Shown here: positions 44,041-52,661 of the stretch, in pieces
Position numbering within the stretch: position 1 is the first letter of the stretch
Layout of the letters: each line of letters begins with the position of its first letter
Source: Treponema_B putidum
GTDB taxonomy: Bacteria > Spirochaetota > Spirochaetia > Treponematales > Treponemataceae
Assembly (NCBI RefSeq): GCF_007830595.1
Contig: NZ_VLLD01000003.1
Direction: 5' to 3' (one strand)
DNA length: 64,000 nt
The notes under the pieces: model-generated
What the model was told of the DNA's origin: nothing
Database searches by the model: none
Seen by the model: the letters and a program-made list of their open reading frames with translations, nothing else
Program-made: the position numbers and the translations under genes

Positions 44041-45234
44041 ATGATTGTAAAACCTATGGTTAGGAACAATATTTGTCTAAACGCCCATCCGCAAGGATGC
44101 AAAAAAGGCGTTGAGGATCAAATAGAGTACACAAAAAAGAGAATTACTGCTGATGTAAAAGACGGAGCAAAGGCTCCTAAAAATGTGCTGGTACTCGGCT
44201 GCTCGAATGGTTACGGACTTGCAAGCCGAATAACGGCAGCATTCGGCTATGGAGCTGCCACTATCGGCGTTTCCTTTGAAAAGGCCGGAAGCGAAACAAA
44301 GTACGGCACACCCGGCTGGTACAATAATTTGGCCTTTGACGAGGCGGCAAAAAGGGAAGGTCTTTATTCCGTAACTATAGACGGAGATGCCTTTTCCGAT
44401 GAAATCAAAGCACAAGTAATCGAAGAAGCCAAAAAGAAAGGAATTAAATTCGATCTTATAGTTTACAGCTTGGCAAGCCCCGTGCGCACCGATCCCGATA
44501 CAGGCGTTATGTACAAATCCGTACTCAAGCCCTTCGGCAAAACCTTTACCGGCAAAACGCTCGACCCGTTTACCGGCGAGCTGAAGGAAATTTCGGCGGA
44601 GCCCGCGAACGAAGAAGAAGCTGCCGCCACGGTTAAGGTTATGGGCGGCGAAGATTGGGAACGCTGGATAAAGCAGCTTTCAAAAGAAGGTCTTTTAGAA
44701 AAAGGCTGCATTACCCTAGCCTATTCGTACATTGGCCCGGAAGCCACGCAGGCCCTCTACCGAAAGGGCACCATAGGAAAGGCTAAAGAACACCTTGAAG
44801 CAACAGCCCACCGCCTAAACAAGGAAAACCCGTCAATACGGGCATTCGTTTCGGTGAACAAGGGCTTGGTAACAAGGGCAAGTGCGGTAATCCCCGTAAT
44901 TCCCCTATATCTCGCTTCCTTGTTTAAGGTTATGAAAGAAAAAGGAAACCACGAGGGCTGTATCGAGCAGATTACCCGTCTTTATGCCGAAAGACTCTAC
45001 CGCAAAGACGGCACAATCCCCGTCGATGAAGAAAATAGAATCCGTATCGATGACTGGGAGCTTGAAGAAGACGTTCAAAAGGCGGTTTCAGCTTTAATGG
45101 AAAAGGTAACCGGCGAAAACGCCGAAAGCCTAACCGACCTTGCAGGTTACCGCCACGATTTTTTAGCCTCAAACGGCTTTGATGTCGAAGGCATCAACTA
45201 CGATGCCGACGTAGAAAGGTTCGACAGGATTTAA
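44041..45234 (+). CDS. fabV: trans-2-enoyl-CoA/ACP reductase (FabV/Ter)
   Basis: NADH-dependent reduction of trans-2-enoyl thioesters. 397 residues, the length of the characterised T. denticola Ter. NAD loop 'VLGCSNGYGLASR' at residues 51-63; catalytic pair Tyr240 and Lys249 (Y-x8-K, in 'ALYRKGTIGKAKE'); 'YSLASPVRTDP' near 142. Known enzyme assays used crotonyl-CoA; FabV relatives act on enoyl-ACP. Its place among fabH, fabD, fabG and accBCDA, with no FabI or FabK in view, argues that it closes the fatty-acid elongation cycle. Confidence 0.97.
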   Translation: MIVKPMVRNNICLNAHPQGCKKGVEDQIEYTKKRITADVKDGAKAPKNVLVLGCSNGYGLASRITAAFGYGAATIGVSFEKAGSETKYGTPGWYNNLAFDEAAKREGLYSVTIDGDAFSDEIKAQVIEEAKKKGIKFDLIVYSLASPVRTDPDTGVMYKSVLKPFGKTFTGKTLDPFTGELKEISAEPANEEEAAATVKVMGGEDWERWIKQLSKEGLLEKGCITLAYSYIGPEATQALYRKGTIGKAKEHLEATAHRLNKENPSIRAFVSVNKGLVTRASAVIPVIPLYLASLFKVMKEKGNHEGCIEQITRLYAERLYRKDGTIPVDEENRIRIDDWELEEDVQKAVSALMEKVTGENAESLTDLAGYRHDFLASNGFDVEGINYDADVERFDRI

Positions 45235-45242
45235 TTGAGGTA

Positions 45243-46274
45243 ATGGCAAAAAAAGCTAAAACGGATATTCGATCTTCGGCGGCGGAATATTTGACTTTTG
45301 TTGCAGCGGGCGGTAAAAGCGCTGAAAATATCGAAATACGGTATGAAGATGAAAATATTTGGCTGACTCAAAAAATGATGGCTGTTTTGTATGATGTTGA
45401 TGTAAGAACAGTCAACTATCATATTAAGAAAATTTTTATTGATAGTGAATTGCAGGAAAATTCAGTTATCCGAAATTTTCGGATAACTGCCGCTGACAGA
45501 AAAGACTATGACACAAAACACTACGGATTACAAATGATTATAGCCGTCGGCTTTAAGGTTAACTCTGAGCGGGCTGTGCAATTTAGAAAGTGGGTCAACC
45601 GTATTACAAAAGAGTACACAATCAAAGGCTGGGTCATGGATTCGGAACGGCTGAAAAAAGGCTCTTTTCTTACGGACAAATATTTTGAAGAACAGCTGGA
45701 GCGGGTTAGAGAAATCAGGGCAAGCGAACGCAAGTTCTATCAAAAGATTACCGACCTGTATGCAACTGCTTTAGACTACGATAAAACAGCCGCTGCTACC
45801 AAAAGGTTTTATGCAACGGTACAAAACAAAATGCATTTTGCCGTCCACGGACATACGGCTGCGGAGCTTATTTATGAGCGTGCCGACAGTACGCAACCGC
45901 ACATGGGACTGACTACATGGCAGGATGCTCCCGAAGGCAAAATTAAAAAATCCGATGTTATTATTGCAAAAAACTATTTAAGCGAGACTGAACTTTCGCA
46001 GTTAAACCGGATGGTAACTTCATATCTCGACTTTGCAGAAAATATGGCGTTGCGGAAGATTCCGCTTACCATGCAAGATTGGGAAACGCGGCTTACCGGT
46101 TTTATCGAAATGTTCGAATACGGACTTTTAAAAGATGCAGGAAAGGTATCTGCAGAAATTGCAAAACTTCATGCCGAATCCGAATTTGAAAAATACCGCA
46201 TCATTCAAGATAAGACCTTTGTTTCCGATTTTGACAAATACTTAGCGGAATTGGAAAATACCATTAGCGGATAA
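45243..46274 (+). CDS. RhuM family protein
   Basis: 343 residues. Matches the RhuM (virulence-island) family: 'IEIRYEDENIWLTQKMMAVL', 'VRTVNYHIKKIFIDSELQEN', 'YGLQMIIAVGFKVNSERAVQ'. N-terminal part is winged-helix or DNA-binding-like; the biochemical role is unknown, but the family is common in islands and near restriction systems. Starts 8 nt after ter, so probably read through from it. Confidence 0.9.
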   Translation: MAKKAKTDIRSSAAEYLTFVAAGGKSAENIEIRYEDENIWLTQKMMAVLYDVDVRTVNYHIKKIFIDSELQENSVIRNFRITAADRKDYDTKHYGLQMIIAVGFKVNSERAVQFRKWVNRITKEYTIKGWVMDSERLKKGSFLTDKYFEEQLERVREIRASERKFYQKITDLYATALDYDKTAAATKRFYATVQNKMHFAVHGHTAAELIYERADSTQPHMGLTTWQDAPEGKIKKSDVIIAKNYLSETELSQLNRMVTSYLDFAENMALRKIPLTMQDWETRLTGFIEMFEYGLLKDAGKVSAEIAKLHAESEFEKYRIIQDKTFVSDFDKYLAELENTISG

Positions 46275-46283
46275 TTATAAAAT

Positions 46284-47708
46284 ATGGAAGATTATAATAA
46301 AGAGTTTAAAATCGATATTCCTAAAAAGCAAAGTGCACTTAAAGCTGAAATCGTCTCTTTTTTAAATAGCACCAATGGAGAAATCTATTTAGGTGTAGAT
46401 GACAGCGGAACTATACATTATGATCTTATAAACGAAAAAAAGAAAAAATGGGAAGAAATACTCTCAAATTGGATTGTAAATGCTTTTAATCCCGATGTAA
46501 CGAATTTAATATATATCTATCCAAATGAAACACCTTTTAGGATAAAGATTCTTAAGGGAAAAGAAAGACCTTATTTTTATAAAGACGGAGAAGGTTTTAA
46601 TACAAAAGGCGTATATGTCAGAGTCGGCAGTACAAAAAGACTTGCAAGTTTTGATGAAATTCAAAGAATGATACGGCAGCATAGTCAGCATGATTACGAG
46701 CGTTTGTTATGTCATCGGGATGATTTAACCTTTAATTATGTAGAAAATAGATTTAAAGAAAAAGGAGTCCTTTTTAACAAATATGCTCTATCCCTCATCG
46801 ATAAAGATGATAAATACAATAATGCAGCTCTCTTATTGAGTGACCAAAATCCTACTACTAGTAAATTTGCAGTTTTTCAAGGCACTACGGTGAATATCTT
46901 TTTGGATAAAAAAGAATTTACAGGTTCTATCTTAAAACAATTAGATGAAGTTCTCTATTTTGCCAATTTATCAAATCGAAAAAAAATCACCATTACCGGA
47001 AAACCTGAACGGGATGAATATTTGGATATTCCCGAAAGAGCACTCAGAGAAGCTATCGTAAATTGTTATTGTCATAGAGATTGGACCTTAAGCGGAGATA
47101 TAAAAATAGAATTTTACGATGACAGAGTGCAGATTTTTTCTCCCGGCAGCTTGCCAGACGGATTGACATTGGAAAACATAAAAATGGGCATGGTTGCAAA
47201 AAGAAATAAAATTATCGTAGATACTCTGGATAAAGCCGATGTTATTGAAAATTATGCTTCGGGCGTACGCAGAATATTTGAAGATTATGCACATTTTAAA
47301 AAACAACCCGAATATTATATTTCCGATAACGGGGTAATAGTTACCTTATTCAATCGAAATTATGATGTCCAAAATGACGGTCAAAGTGGCGGCCAAAATG
47401 ATGTTCAAAATGATGTCCAAAATGATGTACAAAATGATGTACAAAATGATGTCCAAAATGATGTTCAAAATGATGTCCAAAATGATGTCCAAAATGATGT
47501 TCAAAAATTGAGTGCGGAACAAAGAAAAGAAAAAATCATAGAACTGATGAAATCAAATAACAAAATCACAATTGATATGATAAAATGTATGATCAATGTA
47601 TCAAAACCTACCATTGAGAGGGATATAGCTAAGCTAAGAAAAGATAATAAGATTGAATATGTAGGCAGCGCCAAAGACGGCCGCTGGATTGTAAAAGTAA
47701 ATAATTAG
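46284..47708 (+). CDS. AlbA_2-domain / RecG-C-like HTH regulator with QNDV repeat
   Basis: 474 residues: AlbA_2 (divergent AAA-4) N-terminal domain ('FLNSTNGEIYLGVDDSG', 'GVYVRVGSTKRLASFDEI'), a middle GHKL-like/RecG-C part ('IPERALREAIVNCYCHRDWT'), a linker of nine Gln-Asn-Asp-Val units (about residues 371-406), and a C-terminal HTH ('ITIDMIKCMINVSKPTIERD'). Typical of putative transcriptional regulators in islands. Co-directional with RhuM, 9 nt apart. Confidence 0.87.
   Translation: MEDYNKEFKIDIPKKQSALKAEIVSFLNSTNGEIYLGVDDSGTIHYDLINEKKKKWEEILSNWIVNAFNPDVTNLIYIYPNETPFRIKILKGKERPYFYKDGEGFNTKGVYVRVGSTKRLASFDEIQRMIRQHSQHDYERLLCHRDDLTFNYVENRFKEKGVLFNKYALSLIDKDDKYNNAALLLSDQNPTTSKFAVFQGTTVNIFLDKKEFTGSILKQLDEVLYFANLSNRKKITITGKPERDEYLDIPERALREAIVNCYCHRDWTLSGDIKIEFYDDRVQIFSPGSLPDGLTLENIKMGMVAKRNKIIVDTLDKADVIENYASGVRRIFEDYAHFKKQPEYYISDNGVIVTLFNRNYDVQNDGQSGGQNDVQNDVQNDVQNDVQNDVQNDVQNDVQNDVQNDVQKLSAEQRKEKIIELMKSNNKITIDMIKCMINVSKPTIERDIAKLRKDNKIEYVGSAKDGRWIVKVNN
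47394..47501 (+). repeat. nine in-frame 12-bp repeats (CAAAATGATGTN)
   Basis: Nine tandem 12-mers, differing only in the last base, encode (QNDV)9 between the RecG-like part and the C-terminal HTH of the regulator above. Gain or loss of units would keep frame and alter linker length. Confidence 0.95.
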
Positions 47709-47741
47709 ACATTTACATATGGAGGATTTCGATAAATAGTT

Positions 47742-48545
47742 ATGAAAAAACTTTTGATGATACCGATTACAGTATGTTTATTGTCAGGCGGTGTAAGAGC
47801 CTTTGCCTATGGAGTCAATAGCTTTACGGTTTATGATGCACAAGATAAGATTGTACACAAGATAACCGATAAAGACGAAATCAATGCGTTGTATCTGCTT
47901 TTTCAAGAATCTTTACTGATAGCAGCTGATGAAGCTTCGTTTACGGAATTGCCTAAAGACGCACAAGAGTTATACCGTTATGTTCTTTCGTATAATTACG
48001 GTGATAACGATGAGCAGGATTTTAACTTTATTGTATATAAAAATTATCCTCTTTGCCGAATTTCCGTTTCTCAATTACAGAAAACGGAGGACATCCCAAA
48101 AGAATTAACATGGAAACTTTTTAAATACGCATACGAAATCGTCAGTAAACCTGCCGAGGTGAAAAAGCAGCTTTCTTATTCTGTGAAAAATTCTTATATC
48201 CGCATATACGATGATAAGAACACTCTTTTGCTATTTATTACAGGGGAAAAAATTCTGGATATATTCGATACATTGTTTGGAGAAGATATTGCCGAAATCG
48301 AACCAGAAGAAAGAAATTTGAAAAGCCTTTTTACCGCCGAAAGCATTCATAATGGCCGAGAAGTCCTTGTGCATTATTCATTTATGGATGATGACAAAAT
48401 TATGAAGCTGTATCTTTACAAAAACACAAAAGAAATGAATATAACAACCGATACCGGAGTTCTAAAAGTAAACCTTTCAGAAGAAGCGTATAGAATTTTA
48501 AGCAGCCCTAAAAGCTTTCAAAAAGAATTCGAAAAAAGAAGATGA
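47742..48545 (+). CDS. secreted protein of unknown function
   Basis: 267 residues. Cleavable signal peptide ('KKLLMIPITVCLLSGGVRAFA', here shown in part), no lipobox Cys. The mature part is charged with two similar-looking halves around 'SFTVYDAQDKIVHKITDKDE' and 'SYIRIYDDKNTLLLFITGEK', suggesting an internal duplication of a small beta domain. No family recognised. Follows the regulator by 33 nt. Confidence 0.75.
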   Translation: MKKLLMIPITVCLLSGGVRAFAYGVNSFTVYDAQDKIVHKITDKDEINALYLLFQESLLIAADEASFTELPKDAQELYRYVLSYNYGDNDEQDFNFIVYKNYPLCRISVSQLQKTEDIPKELTWKLFKYAYEIVSKPAEVKKQLSYSVKNSYIRIYDDKNTLLLFITGEKILDIFDTLFGEDIAEIEPEERNLKSLFTAESIHNGREVLVHYSFMDDDKIMKLYLYKNTKEMNITTDTGVLKVNLSEEAYRILSSPKSFQKEFEKRR

Positions 48546-48583
48546 TAAAAAATGAAGTTAATAGGACAGTTGGTAATAAATAA

Positions 48584-48739
48584 ATGGATCCAAGGGAAGG
48601 AACTATAACGGATTTTTCTTCTTCCGCCGAGTTAAAAGCTGCTTTTGAAGCTGCAAAGGCAAAAAACTGGAGATTCTATAAACGGGATACAGTTGGAAAT
48701 GAGGAAGAGGTTTAGGATGCTTAAAAATGGATTTTTATA
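48584..48739 (+). CDS. small uncertain ORF between the secreted protein and accB
   Basis: 51 codons, MDPREGTITDFSSSAELK..., then a tail poor in protein character. In the adjacent frame a better-looking tail appears (NWRFYKRDTVGNEEE, stop at 48712-48714), so the region may hold a frameshifted remnant. No good ribosome site. Low confidence that it is expressed. Confidence 0.25.
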
Positions 48740-48743
48740 AGGG

Positions 48744-48773
48744 ATAGACACTCTGCCCGTATAAATGATAAAA
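48744..48773 (+). promoter_or_regulatory. promoter of accBCDA
   Basis: TAGACA (48744-48749), 18-nt spacer, TAAAAT (48768-48773), with AAGGAG before the accB ATG at 48821. Confidence 0.55.
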
Positions 48774-48820
48774 TGTCGGCCTTTGCGGTTAACTAAATAA
48801 ATAAAACTTAAGGAGTTTTT

Positions 48821-49393
48821 ATGAAAGAGGATTTTATTTTAAAGGTGATAGAAAAGTTTGAAAAAGGCGATGCCGTGGTCTTGCAGATAAAGCAGGATGA
48901 CTGCGAGCTTATCTTAAAAAAAGAAGGAGCTTTCCCTAAAAAGGAAGCTGTCATCCAGTCAGGTGCGTGCGGAGGAGTGCAGACAGCCTATCCTATGCCC
49001 TATGCAGCTATGCCGGCAGGATTTCAATCCGGTTTACAGAACGGATTTCAGACAGCTCCGGCAGGAACAACCGGGCAAGCGGCAGCACCTCAAGCAGCAA
49101 GTCCTGCTGCAGAAGCTCCGGCTCAAGCCTCACCCGCCGTTTCATCGGCTAACCTACTCGAAGTAAAAAGCCCCATTGTAGGCACCTTTTATAGGGCACC
49201 GTCTCCGGATTCTCCTCCCTATGTTGAAAAGGGCAGCACAGTAAAAAAAGGTCAGCCCCTTTGCGTGCTTGAGGCTATGAAGATGATGAATACCCTCGAA
49301 TGCGAATATGACGGGGTTATCGAGGAAATCTTAGTTTCAAACGGAGACCTTGTAGAATTCGATCAGGTCTTGTTTAAGATAAGGGCTAAGTAG
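48821..49393 (+). CDS. accB: biotin carboxyl carrier protein of acetyl-CoA carboxylase
   Basis: 190 residues. Carries biotin between carboxylase and transferase. C-terminal biotinyl domain with the Lys site in 'CVLEAMKMMNTLE' and 'VKSPIVGTFYRAPSPD' before it; the middle is a long Ala/Pro/Gln hinge. The N-terminal coil is like AccB of other bacteria. Start of the acc operon. Confidence 0.95.
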   Translation: MKEDFILKVIEKFEKGDAVVLQIKQDDCELILKKEGAFPKKEAVIQSGACGGVQTAYPMPYAAMPAGFQSGLQNGFQTAPAGTTGQAAAPQAASPAAEAPAQASPAVSSANLLEVKSPIVGTFYRAPSPDSPPYVEKGSTVKKGQPLCVLEAMKMMNTLECEYDGVIEEILVSNGDLVEFDQVLFKIRAK

Positions 49394-49403
49394 GAAGGTT
49401 CCT

Positions 49404-50723
49404 ATGATTAAAAAAATACTTATCGCCAACAGAGGCGAGATAGCCGTGAGGGTTATCCGCTCCTGCCGCGAAATGGGAATAAAAACCGTCGCCGTTTACT
49501 CTACGGCGGACAAGGACTGCCTCCATGTGCTTTTAGCTGATGAGGCAGTCTGCATAGGCCCGCCCCCCTCGGCTAAAAGCTATCTTAACAGGGAAGCTCT
49601 AATCACGGCAGCCCTTTGCACTTCTTGCGAGGCCGTACATCCGGGGGTAGGCTTTTTATCGGAAAACGCAGGTTTTGCCCGCGAGGTAGAAAATGCAGGG
49701 CTTTTTTGGATAGGGCCAAAACCCGGCACAATCGAAATGCTCGGCGATAAGGTCCGTGCCCGCGAAACAGCCGTAAAAAGCGGACTTCCTGTAACCCCCG
49801 GCTCGGATGGAGCTATAAAGGAGTTGGCCGAAGCTAAAAAAACGGCCGAAAAATGCGGCTATCCTGTTATCATTAAAGCAGCCTCAGGCGGCGGCGGAAA
49901 GGGAATGCGCATCGTCTATAAAGAATCGGAATTAGCCGAAAACCTAAAAATCGCTTCCGCCGAAGCCGAAGCCAATTTTGCCGACGGCACGGTTTATATC
50001 GAAAAATATCTGGTAGATCCGCGCCATGTAGAGCTTCAAATTCTAGGCAATGGTAAAGGAGCCGTTTCCGTTTTGGGTGAAAGGGATTGCTCTGTTCAAA
50101 AAAATCATCAAAAGCTGATAGAAGAAAGCCCCTCTCCGGCTGTAAGCGAGGAAATGCGGGAAGCCATGTGTAAGGGAGCTGTCAGCCTTTTTTCTTCCCT
50201 TAAATACCGCGGGGCAGGAACAATCGAGTTCCTCGTATCGGGCAATAATTTCTACTTTATGGAAGTAAACGCCCGAATTCAGGTAGAGCATCCCGTTTCG
50301 GAGATGATTACCGGCACCGATATAATTGCAGAACAAATCCGTGTTTGTACAGGGGAAAATATGAAGTTTGCCCAAGGGATTTTGCCCACCAAGGGATGGG
50401 CTATCGAAGCCAGAATAAATGCCCGCTCTCCGGGGCTCATAAAGAATTTGAGGGTTCCCGGAGGAAACGGAGTGCGTTTTGACAGCTTTTTGTACCAAGG
50501 CTATTCGGTAGTTCCGTTTTATGATTCAATGACGGCTAAACTCATAGTTCACGGAACCGATAGAGCCAATGCCATTCAAAAGCTGCTTTGTGCCCTTGAT
50601 GAGCTTAAAATTGAAGGCATCACTTGCAATATTGAAGAACAAAAGATTATACTTAACTCGAAAAAGTTCAAATCCGGTGTTTTCGGTACCGGACTCTATG
50701 AAGAGCTTTTTGGAAGTAAGTAA
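49404..50723 (+). CDS. accC: biotin carboxylase
   Basis: 439 residues. ATP-grasp enzyme that carboxylates biotin on AccB. 'KILIANRGEIAVRVIRSCRE' start, ATP loop 'KAASGGGGKGMRIV', 'FMEVNARIQVEHPVSEMITG'. Starts 11 nt after accB. Confidence 0.96.
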   Translation: MIKKILIANRGEIAVRVIRSCREMGIKTVAVYSTADKDCLHVLLADEAVCIGPPPSAKSYLNREALITAALCTSCEAVHPGVGFLSENAGFAREVENAGLFWIGPKPGTIEMLGDKVRARETAVKSGLPVTPGSDGAIKELAEAKKTAEKCGYPVIIKAASGGGGKGMRIVYKESELAENLKIASAEAEANFADGTVYIEKYLVDPRHVELQILGNGKGAVSVLGERDCSVQKNHQKLIEESPSPAVSEEMREAMCKGAVSLFSSLKYRGAGTIEFLVSGNNFYFMEVNARIQVEHPVSEMITGTDIIAEQIRVCTGENMKFAQGILPTKGWAIEARINARSPGLIKNLRVPGGNGVRFDSFLYQGYSVVPFYDSMTAKLIVHGTDRANAIQKLLCALDELKIEGITCNIEEQKIILNSKKFKSGVFGTGLYEELFGSK

Positions 50724-50747
50724 GAAAGTTTTTATAGGGAGACTTAA

Positions 50748-51551
50748 ATGGATTGTCCTAGTTGTAAAGTATCATATGATGAAGAGGTGTTTACAGATAA
50801 CCTGATGGTATGCCCTCATTGTAATTATCATTTACGCATAGAGCCGAGGCAAAGAATCACCTATCTAACCGATGAGAATTCTTTCAAAGAGCTTTATGCC
50901 AATCTTAAAACCTGTAATCCCATCGAAATGGAAGGTTATGAAGAAAAAATTTCGGCTGCAGAAGAAAAAGCGGCCTTAAACGAAGCCGTTATTACGGGTT
51001 CTTGTAAGATTAAAGGAAGAGATGCCCTTTTAGCCCTCATGTCCTTTCACTTTATGGGAGGCTCCATGGGCTCCGTTGTAGGCGAAAAGATTTCGCGCCT
51101 TATGCTAAAGGGAGCCGCTGAAAGAATACCTGTAATTATCTATGCGACTTCAGGCGGGGCACGAATGCAGGAGGGGCTTTTTTCTTTAATGCAGATGGCC
51201 AAAACTTCAAGTGCGGCCGCCGAGCTGGATGAAAAAGGGGTTCCTCTTTTTATAATGCTTTGTGACCCGACTACGGGAGGAGTTACGGCAAGTTTTGCAA
51301 TGCTCGGAGATATAACGGCAGCGGAACCGGGTGCCCTTATCGGCTTTGCAGGCCCAAGAGTTATCGAAGGCACTATACGACAGCAGCTCCCCGAAGGATT
51401 TCAGAGGGCGGAATTTCAGTTGGAAAAAGGCTTTGTGGACTGTATAGTACCGCGCCAAGAGCAAAGACAATTTTTTGCCCGTATGATTGACGCTCACAGC
51501 CTCGGCCTTAAAGAAGCCCCTAAAAAGAAAAAGACAGCAGGAGAGAACTAA
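50748..51551 (+). CDS. accD: acetyl-CoA carboxylase carboxyltransferase subunit beta
   Basis: 267 residues. N-terminal zinc finger with Cys3, Cys6, Cys22 and Cys25; crotonase-fold core 'YATSGGARMQEGLFSLMQMA' and 'DPTTGGVTASFAMLGDI'. Its stop overlaps the accA ATG (TAATG). Confidence 0.95.
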   Translation: MDCPSCKVSYDEEVFTDNLMVCPHCNYHLRIEPRQRITYLTDENSFKELYANLKTCNPIEMEGYEEKISAAEEKAALNEAVITGSCKIKGRDALLALMSFHFMGGSMGSVVGEKISRLMLKGAAERIPVIIYATSGGARMQEGLFSLMQMAKTSSAAAELDEKGVPLFIMLCDPTTGGVTASFAMLGDITAAEPGALIGFAGPRVIEGTIRQQLPEGFQRAEFQLEKGFVDCIVPRQEQRQFFARMIDAHSLGLKEAPKKKKTAGEN

Positions 51552-52468
51552 TGAGCGGCACAGATCAAACAAACTTATTAAATAATTTAAAGGATATAGC
51601 CCAAAAAGCGGGACTTGATATAAGCGAGGAACTTGCAAAAATAAATGCAAAACTTGAAAGCTCAACAGCTCTTGCAAAAACATGGGAAAGGGTAGAACTC
51701 GCCCGCCACAGCGACAGGCCTAGAACATTGGACTACATAAATTTGATTTTCGATAATTTTACCGAACTTCACGGAGACCGTTTTTTCGGAGATGATCCCG
51801 CAATGATAGGCGGAATAGGCTTTATCGACGGAAGGCCGGTTACGGTGATCGGCACCCAAAAGGGAAGAAACTTGCGCGAAACCATTGAAAGGAACGGAGG
51901 TATGGCAAACCCTGAAGGCTACCGCAAAGCCATGCGCCTTGCAAAACAAGCCGAAAAGTTTAAAAGGCCGATTATTACCTTTATCGACACACAAGGTGCC
52001 TATCCCGGCCTTGGAGCCGAAGAAAGAGGAATCGGAGAAGCTATTGCCTTTAACTTACGGGAATTCAGCCGCCTAAAAACTCCCATAATCTGCATAATCA
52101 TAGGCGAAGGAGGTTCCGGCGGAGCTCTCGGCATAGGGGTGGGAGATAAGATTTACATGCTTGAAAACGCCATATTCTCGGTTATATCCCCTGAAGGATG
52201 CGCTTCAATCTTATTGAGGGATTCAAGCAGGGCAAAGGATGCCGCAGCCATGCTTAAAATTACCAGCCGAGAGGTTCTTGACCTAAAGGTAATCAACGGC
52301 ATAATCCCTGAACCCGAAAAAGGAGCTCACACCGATCCCAAAAAAACCGCCGATGCTATCAAGGAACAAATCCTAAAAGATTTAGCCGACCTTACAAAAC
52401 GCGACCCTGCAGTTTTGGTAAAATACCGAAGCAAAAAGATAAGAAGCATAGGAAAATATTCGGAATAA
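51551..52468 (+). CDS. accA: acetyl-CoA carboxylase carboxyltransferase subunit alpha
   Basis: 305 residues. 'ELHGDRFFGDDPAMIGGIGF', 'FIDTQGAYPGLGAEERGIGE' and 'IGEGGSGGALGIGVGDKIYM' are diagnostic. Makes malonyl-CoA together with accBCD for the fab genes upstream. Last gene of the operon. Confidence 0.96.
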   Translation: MSGTDQTNLLNNLKDIAQKAGLDISEELAKINAKLESSTALAKTWERVELARHSDRPRTLDYINLIFDNFTELHGDRFFGDDPAMIGGIGFIDGRPVTVIGTQKGRNLRETIERNGGMANPEGYRKAMRLAKQAEKFKRPIITFIDTQGAYPGLGAEERGIGEAIAFNLREFSRLKTPIICIIIGEGGSGGALGIGVGDKIYMLENAIFSVISPEGCASILLRDSSRAKDAAAMLKITSREVLDLKVINGIIPEPEKGAHTDPKKTADAIKEQILKDLADLTKRDPAVLVKYRSKKIRSIGKYSE

Positions 52469-52501
52469 ACGGAGATTTCTATAAACTAAGCGGTTAAAAA
52501 T

Positions 52502-52661
52502 AAAAAACGAAAGAAACCGCAATGGACACCAAGACCGCAAAGCTGTTGAGAGGCGTACATTCTTGTACACTTCTCAACGCTATAAAGGATATAGAAGCGG
52601 TTTTCATATAGGCACAATTACCAATTAACCCTTTGCGGCCCCTGCGGTTTCATTTCTTTTT
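52502..52661. repeat. inverted-repeat element between accA and hutH
   Basis: Arms of about 20 nt (AAACGAAAGAAACCGCA near 52505-52521; TGCGGTTTCATTTCTTTTT at 52643-52661) pair with one or two mismatches. Inside is a second hairpin from GTTGAGAG to CTTCTCAAC (52544-52577). It fills the space between convergent genes, so it may end transcription from both sides; the nested, terminal-repeat form also resembles a miniature element like that at 20504-20615. Confidence 0.6.

Noticed and set aside
44041..44110. Alternative annotation of ter as an unknown oxidoreductase
   Set aside because: Length, glycine loop and Tyr240/Lys249 pair fit FabV/Ter precisely.
47394..47501. CRISPR-like array
   Set aside because: Twelve-base units without spacers, inside a reading frame.
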